Origin: an uncultured Clostridia bacterium
GTDB lineage: Bacteria; Bacillota; Clostridia; Oscillospirales; Acutalibacteraceae
Length of the DNA stretch: 49,035 bases
Direction: 5' to 3'
NCBI GenBank assembly: GCA_947624285.1
Contig: CANQJS010000011.1
Coordinates: 1-49,035, forward strand
A program made the translations under genes and the position numbers. Of the stretch, positions 44,131 through 49,035 are shown piece after piece; the stretch's first letter is position 1, and every line of letters begins with the position of its first letter. The notes under the pieces are model-generated. The model saw nothing but the letters and a program-made list of their open reading frames with translations, was not told where the DNA came from and ran no database searches.

Positions 44131-44153
44131 AAAATATTGACGATCAATATTTT
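44131..44153. promoter_or_regulatory. Palindromic candidate operator in the gap leader
   Basis: AAAATATTGA and TCAATATTTT are perfect 10 bp complements separated by CGA, just downstream of the presumed start of transcription and 20 bp before the ribosome binding site. It is not the Rex or CggR operator I know, though the TTGA/TCAA core is faintly Rex-like. Confidence 0.5.
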
Positions 44154-44182
44154 AATATTTCATTTTTCGGAGGTATAATCCA

Positions 44183-45196
44183 ATGGTAAAGGTTGCTATT
44201 AACGGTTTCGGCCGCATCGGTCGTCTTGCGTTCCGCCAGATGTTCGGCGCAGAGGGCTACGAGGTAGTTGCTATCAACGATCTCACAAGCCCCAAGATGC
44301 TTGCTCATCTTCTCAAGTACGATTCTTCTCAGGGTAAGTATGCGCTTGCCGATAAGGTTGAGGCCAAAGAATCATCAATAGTTGTAGACGGCAAAGAGAT
44401 AGAGATCTATGCAATGGCAAACGCCGCCGATCTCCCCTGGGGCGAGCTCGGCGTAGATGTTGTTCTTGAATGCACAGGCTTCTACTGCTCAAAGGAAAAG
44501 GCGTCCGCTCACATTAAGGCGGGTGCGCGCAAGGTAGTTATTTCCGCTCCCGCGGGCAACGATCTTCCCACAATAGTTTACAATGTAAATCACGACACTC
44601 TCACCGCCGAGGATACGGTTATTTCCGCTGCTTCCTGCACAACGAACTGCCTTGCTCCGATGGCAAAGGCGCTCAATGACTATGCGGAGATACAGAGCGG
44701 CATTATGTGCACAATTCACGCTTACACCGGCGATCAGATGACTCTTGACGGACCTCAGAGAAAGGGCGACCTTCGCCGTTCACGCGCCGCCGCGGTAAAT
44801 ATCGTTCCCAATTCAACGGGAGCGGCAAAGGCTATCGGCCTTGTAATTCCCGAGCTTAAAGGCAAGCTCATCGGCTCTGCTCAGCGTGTTCCCACTCCCA
44901 CAGGTTCAACAACGATTCTCACCGCCGTTGTTAAGGGCGACGATATTACCGTTGAAAGCATCAACGCCGCTATGAAAGCAGCTTCCAACGAGAGCTTCGG
45001 CTACAATACGGACGAGATAGTTTCTTCCGATATAGTAGGTATGCGTTACGGCTCACTGTTTGATGCGACCCAGACGATGGTGCTTCCTATCGGCAACGGC
45101 CTCTATGAAGTTCAGGTGGTTTCGTGGTATGATAACGAGAACAGCTACACCTCTCAGATGGTGCGCACTATCAAGTACTTCTCTGAGCTCGGCTGA
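44183..45196 (+). CDS. gap: Glyceraldehyde-3-phosphate dehydrogenase, type I
   Basis: Oxidises glyceraldehyde-3-phosphate to 1,3-bisphosphoglycerate with NAD+ in glycolysis. 337 residues. The Rossmann motif [13 protein letters not shown] opens the protein. Catalytic Cys152 lies in [15 protein letters not shown], its partner His in [10 protein letters not shown], and the phosphate-binding [19 protein letters not shown] and [13 protein letters not shown] follow. GGAGG precedes the ATG. Monocistronic, with a strong terminator. Biased codons indicate high expression. Confidence 0.98.
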   Translation: MVKVAINGFGRIGRLAFRQMFGAEGYEVVAINDLTSPKMLAHLLKYDSSQGKYALADKVEAKESSIVVDGKEIEIYAMANAADLPWGELGVDVVLECTGFYCSKEKASAHIKAGARKVVISAPAGNDLPTIVYNVNHDTLTAEDTVISAASCTTNCLAPMAKALNDYAEIQSGIMCTIHAYTGDQMTLDGPQRKGDLRRSRAAAVNIVPNSTGAAKAIGLVIPELKGKLIGSAQRVPTPTGSTTILTAVVKGDDITVESINAAMKAASNESFGYNTDEIVSSDIVGMRYGSLFDATQTMVLPIGNGLYEVQVVSWYDNENSYTSQMVRTIKYFSELG

Positions 45197-45229
45197 TAAA
45201 TCGGTAAAATATGAAAATTGTTTTATAAT

Positions 45230-45262
45230 AAATGCCGGGGTTTACACCCCGGCATTTATTTT
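45230..45262 (+). terminator. gap terminator
   Basis: AAATGCCGGGG and CCCCGGCATTT form a perfect 11 bp stem with a 6 nt loop, followed by ATTTTTG. Confidence 0.92.
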
Positions 45263-45287
45263 TGTTGCCGAATAGATAAAACAAAAA

Positions 45288-45325
45288 GACGGCCGAAACA
45301 GGATCGATATCCTATTTCAACCGTC
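45288..45325 (-). terminator. Minus-strand terminator hairpin
   Basis: GACGG...CCGTC closes a long stem that includes AGGAT/ATCCT and GAAA/TTTC. On the minus strand it is followed by TTTTTGTTTTAT. No minus-strand gene directly precedes it except the tRNA region, so it may be a backup terminator or the relic of a lost gene. Confidence 0.6.
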
Positions 45326-45529
45326 AAATGGTCGGAATGTTCTTATAGGATTTCGTGAAAAACCCGGTAAAAACAAAGGCTTTTAGGTGCGGGCGGCGCA
45401 CCGTATCGCAAAAAGCCCAAAGCGACAGCGAGCCGTTGTGAGCGCGCTTGCAAGCGAACAGGCGAGCCGCGCGACGGTTTTTTGCGAAAGAGGAGCTGCG
45501 ACGGAATGAGTGAGAAGTGACTTTTCAAA
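45326..45529. other. GC-rich hairpin-dense noncoding stretch
   Basis: No credible protein; open frames here are rich in Arg, Ser and Ala without family resemblance. Hairpins include GGTGCG/CGCACC near 45390 and a GAGCGCGCTTGCAAGCG-type structure near 45440. Composition differs sharply from the AT-rich intergenic DNA elsewhere. It lies just beyond the tRNA fragment, on its chromosomal side. Confidence 0.4.
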
Positions 45530-45566
45530 GAAAAGTCGCTGCGAACGATATGACATCCGCAGCGAC
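45530..45566 (-). terminator. Terminator of the tRNA-Pro locus
   Basis: On the minus strand GTCGCTGCG and CGCAGCGAC form a perfect 9 bp stem followed by TTTTCTTT. It begins 2 bp after the CCA end of the tRNA fragment, as expected for the original tRNA transcription unit. Confidence 0.75.
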
Positions 45567-45568
45567 GA

Positions 45569-45613
45569 TGGTCGAGGTGACAGGACTTGAACCTGCGGCA
45601 TCCTGCTCCCAAA
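45569..45613 (-). other. 3' half of tRNA-Pro(UGG): presumed att site of an integrated element
   Basis: Reading the minus strand from 45613: anticodon loop TTTGGGA (anticodon TGG), anticodon-stem strand GCAGG, variable loop, T arm GCAGGTTCAAGTCCTGT, acceptor strand CACCTCG, discriminator A and encoded CCA. Upstream of the loop, where CCTGC is needed to pair with GCAGG, the sequence is CTCTA, and no D arm or 5' acceptor strand exists. Identity with a tRNA therefore stops exactly at the anticodon loop, a common crossover site for tyrosine recombinases. It is not a functional tRNA. Confidence 0.85.
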
Positions 45614-45804
45614 TAGAGGTTGGTATATTTTTCCTGCCATTTCAGGTGGTTTCCGACCCTTTCCGCTCGGAAAACGATGCTTTCCGGCGCTCTTGCTTCC
45701 GCTGTCTCCGCTCCTTCCGAGGCAGTCTGTGGGATAGAATGTGGTCGGAGAGTGCACTCCGAAAAAGTACAAGCGGTTGACAATTCATCTTAAAGGGAAA
45801 ACGA
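45614..45804. other. Noncoding start of the presumed island
   Basis: About 190 bp with no gene I can support. Several TTCCG/CGGAA motifs recur (near 45658, 45679, 45716 and 45761). They could be recombination-accessory repeats, but no arrangement is convincing. Confidence 0.3.
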
Positions 45805-46443
45805 TTATTTTCGATAACCCTTTTTCTGACACATTTCATGAATGGTCTCCGCCAAAATCGATCGGGAATGTTTCTCTGGATTATCGTTTCTGTTTTTCTT
45901 CTCGATATAATACTCTTTTAATTCGTTCCATCGTCCATTGCTTTTCAGCCATTCGATTTTTCCATCTAAATCCTTGAAGCCTTTTCCTTGATATTCCCAA
46001 GAATAATAACAATTTTCCTTATTGAAACGAATATATTGCTGTCTGCCGTCATTGCAATTATAAACAATTGCAAAATCGCAGCTGTGAATGATGCGAGAGG
46101 CAATTGTATTTACTTTTTTGATTGTCAGGACACGGGTAGAGTCTTCACAATGCTTATACCCGTAGTGCGGAGCGACTTGGTCGATCGCATTACGCAAAAT
46201 CCAACGTATTTCTTCCGGCTCAAATTTTTCTTCGTCGTCGTGGACCTCTATGTTGATATCAAAATCAAATCCGATGTTTGATTTGGCATCATAGGTGATC
46301 ATATTGTGCTTTGCGCTTCCCACGGTTGTGAATTAAAATGTAAATTGATCTCTGACAAGATCTTGCACCTCATGAAGAATCTGATACAATTCCTCATGGA
46401 TCGGTTTTGCTTCGCTTTTTGTGACATACCTAAAATCGTACAT
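45805..46443 (-). pseudogene. Nucleotidyltransferase-like gene with premature TAA
   Basis: The full frame runs from ATG at 46443 (GGAG 9 nt upstream), MYDFRYVTKSEAKPIHEE onward, to the stop at 45805, about 212 codons. TAA at 46333-46335 (codon 37) interrupts it within DQFTF*FTTVGSAKH; Gln (CAA) is the likely original. After the stop come the nucleotidyltransferase motif GSAKHNMITYD and the metal-binding FDFDINIEV. Then DSTRVLTIKK and HSCDFAIVYNC follow. A GTG at 46323 could restart translation with the motif intact but without an upstream helix. Substrate unknown. It has its own strong promoter and an operator-like dyad. Confidence 0.75.
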
Positions 46444-46480
46444 TTTATCTATCTCCGAACAATAATCTCCCTAACCGACC

Positions 46481-46498
46481 ATTTAACATGAGTTAAAT
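46481..46498. promoter_or_regulatory. Inverted-repeat candidate operator for the nucleotidyltransferase gene
   Basis: ATTTAAC and GTTAAAT are perfect 7 bp complements around ATGA, sitting at the start of transcription just after the -10 box on the minus strand. Confidence 0.5.
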
Positions 46499-46504
46499 CA
46501 TTAT

Positions 46505-46533
46505 ATTATAATCTTGAGGCGCTTATTTGTCAA
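46505..46533 (-). promoter_or_regulatory. Near-consensus promoter of the nucleotidyltransferase gene
   Basis: On the minus strand TTGACA (46528-46533), exactly 17 bp, TATAAT (46505-46510): both hexamers perfect. Confidence 0.8.
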
Positions 46534-46579
46534 GACTTTTCCGTCAAAATCTGCGCCGCTGTAAACAAAGAAATACGGC

Positions 46580-46610
46580 GGTCACGGTCGGTCTCTTTCT
46601 GCCGACCGAT
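46580..46610 (-). terminator. Hairpin after the first Fic gene
   Basis: CGGTCGG and CCGACCG form a 7 bp stem about 20 bp beyond the Fic stop at 46630. No T-tract follows, so termination there is doubtful. Confidence 0.35.
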
Positions 46611-46629
46611 ATTGAAATATCTGCGATAT

Positions 46630-47676
46630 TCAGTTTGCTCTATAATAGCGGGTACTCTTTCCCTTGCCTTCCCGTTTCAGCTCACCGGAGGTAACCATTT
46701 TGCGCAATGCCCCCTCTACGGAACTCACGCTGAGAGCAGGGCACAGCTCCCGAATGTCCTGCTTGGTAAAACGCCCGATCTTGTTTTCGGCCGCCAGTCT
46801 TACCGTTTCCAGCGCGGACAGCTTTGTTTCAACCAAAGCAAACCGTTCTGCAAAGTCCTTATAGGCGGCAAGGATCGTTCCGAGCAGATACTTGATAAAC
46901 GGAACGGCGTCCTCCCTGCCCTCGTGCCAACCGCTTTGCGCCTGACCGAGCGCGTCATAATACAGATCTTTATTTTTCGCAATCTTCGCTTCCAGCGAAA
47001 TATATTTTCCCACATAGAAACCGCTTTTATAGAGCAACAGCGTCGTAAGCAATCGGCTCATTCTGCCGTTTCCATCGTTGAAGGGGTGAATGAAGAGAAA
47101 GTCGTGAATGAAAACAGGGATCGCAATGAGCGGCTCGACTTCCATATTGCCGATCACACGGTTGTATTCCGCGCAGATCCTGTCCAGCGCCTCCGGCGTC
47201 TCATGGGGCGGAAGCAGCGTTAACAGGATTTCCGCGTGTTCGTCGGGGTGGGTTGCGCTGATATAATTTTGTACGTTTTTTGTTCTGCCCGCCATAGGAT
47301 TGTTCAAGTGGCCATACAGAATTTTATGAAGTTGAAGAATATAATTCTGCGTGATCGGGATCACGTCAAAGTTCTTATGAATCAGACTCAAAACGTCGCG
47401 GTAGCCGGCGATTTCTTGCTCGTCTCGGTTTCTCGGCGCCGTTTTCTCCTCAACCAACTGCCGAATGCGTGTATTGGTCGTGACGATCCCTTCGATTGCG
47501 TTGGAAGCCTCGGTGCTTTGGATCTTGGCAATCTCCACCAGCTTCTCCAGTTCCACCGGACGCTGCTTCAGATATAGTTCTTGCTTTCCGGCTTCCTTAT
47601 AAATCGCGGCGATCAAGCCGAGGATTTCGGAATCCCATGTCTGATTTTTGATTGCCGCATAATCAAACGCTCTCAT
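46630..47676 (-). CDS. Fic family AMP-transferase, class II with C-terminal winged helix
   Basis: A 348-residue Fic-domain protein. Fic enzymes transfer AMP or other phosphorylated groups from nucleotides to target hydroxyls. The catalytic motif HPFNDGNGRMSR is complete, with His197. The auto-inhibitory helix motif (S/T)xxxE(G/N) is present at the N-terminal side as SNAIEG (58-63), making this class II. The C-terminal 60 residues (KIGRFTKQDIRELCPALSVSSVEGALRKM) look like a winged helix. ATG at 47676 is preferred to GTG at 47685 because GAGGTG lies 8 nt upstream of it. Divergent from the second Fic gene. Confidence 0.92.
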   Translation of the reverse strand: MRAFDYAAIKNQTWDSEILGLIAAIYKEAGKQELYLKQRPVELEKLVEIAKIQSTEASNAIEGIVTTNTRIRQLVEEKTAPRNRDEQEIAGYRDVLSLIHKNFDVIPITQNYILQLHKILYGHLNNPMAGRTKNVQNYISATHPDEHAEILLTLLPPHETPEALDRICAEYNRVIGNMEVEPLIAIPVFIHDFLFIHPFNDGNGRMSRLLTTLLLYKSGFYVGKYISLEAKIAKNKDLYYDALGQAQSGWHEGREDAVPFIKYLLGTILAAYKDFAERFALVETKLSALETVRLAAENKIGRFTKQDIRELCPALSVSSVEGALRKMVTSGELKREGKGKSTRYYRAN

Positions 47677-47702
47677 TTTCTTCACCTCTGTTTTTCGCTT
47701 AA

Positions 47703-47730
47703 ATTATATCATAAATTAAGGGAAAGTCAA
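47703..47730 (-). promoter_or_regulatory. Promoter of the minus-strand Fic gene
   Basis: On the minus strand TTGACT (47725-47730), 16 bp, TATAAT (47703-47708). Confidence 0.7.
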
Positions 47731-47804
47731 TGCCTTGCGAGAATATTCCCTCAATAGTGTTCCAAATATAAGGGGAAATATTTTGAAATCTCAAAAATGA
47801 TACA

Positions 47805-47818
47805 TGCCGTTAACGGCA
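47805..47818. promoter_or_regulatory. 14 bp perfect palindrome between the divergent Fic genes
   Basis: TGCCGTTAACGGCA, with A/T flanks. It lies upstream of both promoters (75 bp from the minus-strand -35 and 31 bp from the plus-strand -35), a suitable operator for a dimeric regulator such as either HTH-bearing Fic protein. Confidence 0.55.
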
Positions 47819-47848
47819 AATAGTTTGATGTTATTTTGCATAAATCTG

Positions 47849-47877
47849 TTGTTTTTTTGCCGATAATGTGATATACT
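47849..47877 (+). promoter_or_regulatory. Promoter of the plus-strand Fic gene
   Basis: TTGTTT (47849-47854), 17 bp, TATACT (47872-47877). GGGAGG follows before the ATG at 47901. Confidence 0.65.
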
Positions 47878-47900
47878 AAAAGTAAAAAGGGAGGTGCGGT

Positions 47901-48815
47901 ATGAATTATTTATCCGTTAAAGAAATCGCGGTGCTTTGGAAGACGTCCGAGCGCAGCGTTCGCAATTACTGTGCGACCGGCCGCGTTCCCGGCGCGTTCC
48001 TCACCGGCAATACTTGGAACATCCCCGAAACCGCTGAGAAACCCGAACGGAGCAATAAAAGAACGACGGCGCGCACGCTGCTTTCAGTTCTGCAAGATGA
48101 AAAGAACGGACAAATCCGCGGCGGGATCTATCACAAAGTTCAGATTGAGCTGACCTACAATTCCAATCATATTGAGGGAAGCCGCCTAACCCACGACCAA
48201 ACGCGTTATATCTATGAAACCGCCACCGTCGGCGTCACCGACGAGAGCATCCGCGTGGACGATATTATTGAAACGACCAACCATTTTCGTTGTATTGACG
48301 AGATCATCGACGGCGCAAAGCTGCGGTTGAGCGAAAAATGGATTAAGCATCTGCACCTGCTGCTCAAAACCGGCACCGGCGACGCCAAAAAGGACTGGTT
48401 CGCCGTGGGCGATTACAAAAAACTGCCCAATGAGGTCGGCGGCATGGAAACGACGTTGCCGGAGGAAGTGCCCGCCGAGATGAAACGGCTGCTTGCCGAC
48501 TACAACGGCAAAGAGACCGTCACGCTCGACGACCTCCTCGAATTTCACGTGCGATTCGAGCGCATTCACCCCTTTCAGGACGGCAACGGCCGCGTCGGTC
48601 GGTTGATTCTGTTCAAGGAGTGCCTGAAACACGACATCGTTCCCTTCGTTATCGAGGATGAGATCAAACTGTTTTATTACCGCGGACTGAAAGAGTGGCC
48701 GCGGGAGAAGGGCTACCTTACCGACACCTGCCTTTCGGCGCAGGATAAGTTCAAGAAGTATTTGGAGTATTTTAGGATATGCTCAGAATATACAACAGAT
48801 AAGTCTGACTTTTAA
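47901..48815 (+). CDS. Fic family protein with N-terminal excisionase/MerR-like DNA-binding domain
   Basis: A 304-residue protein. Residues 1-48 form a MerR/excisionase-like helix-turn-helix (YLSVKEIAVLWKTSERSVRNYCATGRVPGAF, then TWNIP). The Fic domain follows with the inhibitory motif SNHIEG at 88-93 and the active-site motif HPFQDGNGRVGR with His223. All catalytic residues appear intact. DNA binding fused to Fic suggests self-regulation, perhaps through the palindrome at 47805. It differs clearly from the neighbouring Fic protein, so the pair is not a recent duplication. The gene looks more GC-rich than the nucleotidyltransferase gene nearby. Confidence 0.9.
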   Translation: MNYLSVKEIAVLWKTSERSVRNYCATGRVPGAFLTGNTWNIPETAEKPERSNKRTTARTLLSVLQDEKNGQIRGGIYHKVQIELTYNSNHIEGSRLTHDQTRYIYETATVGVTDESIRVDDIIETTNHFRCIDEIIDGAKLRLSEKWIKHLHLLLKTGTGDAKKDWFAVGDYKKLPNEVGGMETTLPEEVPAEMKRLLADYNGKETVTLDDLLEFHVRFERIHPFQDGNGRVGRLILFKECLKHDIVPFVIEDEIKLFYYRGLKEWPREKGYLTDTCLSAQDKFKKYLEYFRICSEYTTDKSDF

Positions 48816-48870
48816 ATTGTAGTATAAAGATAATAATGCTGGTGTTGAAAGGCTATGGGGAATAGAAAAA

Positions 48871-49035
48871 ATGGGATTGCGACAGCCTCGTTGGAATAAA
48901 TATGAAGTGGCTCTTTTGATTGAGTGCTATATCAATGTCACAGAAAAAGGTTGCCCTTTGGAAGACGAGTTAATTCGTCTTTCGACAGTGTTGCGCCAAA
49001 TGGCAATCAATACTGGCTTGGAAATTGACGAGGTG
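48871..49035 (+). CDS. Start of an unknown gene, cut by the window edge
   Basis: An ATG at 48871, with GGGG about 10 nt upstream, opens a frame that runs to the window end for 55 codons (MGLRQPRWNKYEVALLIECY... LSTVLRQMAINTGLEIDEV). The frame is open from 48823. The WNKYEVALLIE-type opening reminds me of the N-terminus of large proteins in accessory and defence regions, but I cannot name the family. Confidence 0.5.
   Translation, partial: MGLRQPRWNKYEVALLIECYINVTEKGCPLEDELIRLSTVLRQMAINTGLEIDEV

Larger units (their letters stand above)
45569..49035. mobile_element. Presumed genomic island or integrative element, left end; right end outside the window
   Basis: Bounded at left by the tRNA-Pro 3' fragment. 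By the usual geometry, insertion into a minus-strand tRNA leaves the host's original 3' half and terminator here. The intact tRNA, rebuilt with an element-supplied 3' half, lies at the far right. Contents in view are a broken nucleotidyltransferase gene, two divergent Fic genes and the start of an unknown gene, all accessory. GC content varies from gene to gene. No integrase is in view. Confidence 0.6.

Noticed and set aside
45343-45783. Overlapping minus-strand open frames of about 130-146 codons across the tRNA fragment
   Set aside because: They run through a tRNA half, its terminator and hairpins, with low-complexity Arg/Ser/Ala content. Not proteins.
31690-46335. Two genes interrupted by TAA followed by TTY (31690 and 46333), suggesting stop-codon reassignment
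   Set aside because: Most intact genes here, including essential ones, end in TAA, and none of them contains an internal TAA. Two independent nonsense changes or errors are the simpler explanation.
1-49035. CRISPR arrays, rRNA genes and complete tRNA genes
   Set aside because: No regular repeat-spacer array, no rRNA segments and no complete tRNA cloverleaf were seen on reading through the window.

Overview
This 49 kb window comes from the chromosome of a low-to-moderate GC Firmicute, most likely an uncultured anaerobic Clostridia of the Oscillospiraceae/Ruminococcaceae type. The evidence is gene content: fermentative AdhE with a Rex-type operator, pyruvate phosphate dikinase, a PduL-type phosphotransacylase, a single-chain PurL, cofactor-independent phosphoglycerate mutase, B12-dependent MetH with a separate activation protein, and glycoside hydrolases typical of a gut plant or mucin degrader. 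There are strong AGGAGG-type ribosome binding sites and many intrinsic terminators. The genus is not claimed.

Layout. 0.1-3.9 kb: methionine/folate operon on the minus strand (metF, a stand-alone MetH activation protein, metH). 4.1-5.0 kb: ribosomal operon rplM-rpsI. 5.1-7.9 kb: secreted GH51 arabinofuranosidase lipoprotein. 8.0-9.7 kb: acyl-CoA synthetase. 10.0-13.9 kb: a YjdF-like membrane protein, then a UPF0371-pyrG operon with an attenuator-like leader. 14.1-17.7 kb: putP, a divergent LysR regulator, an OhrR-type MarR regulator and pduL. 17.8-20.0 kb: family 4 uracil-DNA glycosylase and a GH110-like beta-helix protein. 20.2-25.3 kb: apgM and purL, the latter with a 163 bp inverted-repeat element in its leader. 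25.6-30.4 kb: a PAS-only protein, adhE and a small APH-family kinase. 30.5-34.2 kb: a GH31 gene broken by one in-frame TAA, and glmU. 34.5-39.2 kb: ppdK, a methyltransferase and a DUF2804 protein. 39.5-45.2 kb: a two-component system with a large multi-pass kinase, an MFS transporter and gap.

45.2-49.0 kb differs in character. The 3' half of a tRNA-Pro gene (anticodon loop to CCA, minus strand), still followed by its terminator, marks what looks like one end of an integrated element. To its right are a nucleotidyltransferase gene broken by a stop codon, two divergent Fic AMP-transferase genes sharing an intergenic region with a perfect 14 bp palindrome, and the start of another gene cut by the window edge. 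No integrase is visible; it would be expected beyond the right edge, with the intact tRNA-Pro.

Central carbon genes (gap, apgM, ppdK, adhE, pduL) supply glycolysis and fermentation, and the glycosidases feed it. The least explained features are the tRNA-Pro-bounded Fic/nucleotidyltransferase island, the TATAGC-ended inverted-repeat element found twice, a family of CCGATATGC hairpins reused as terminators, and the UPF0371-pyrG leader. All readings are from sequence inspection by eye; no database search was possible.
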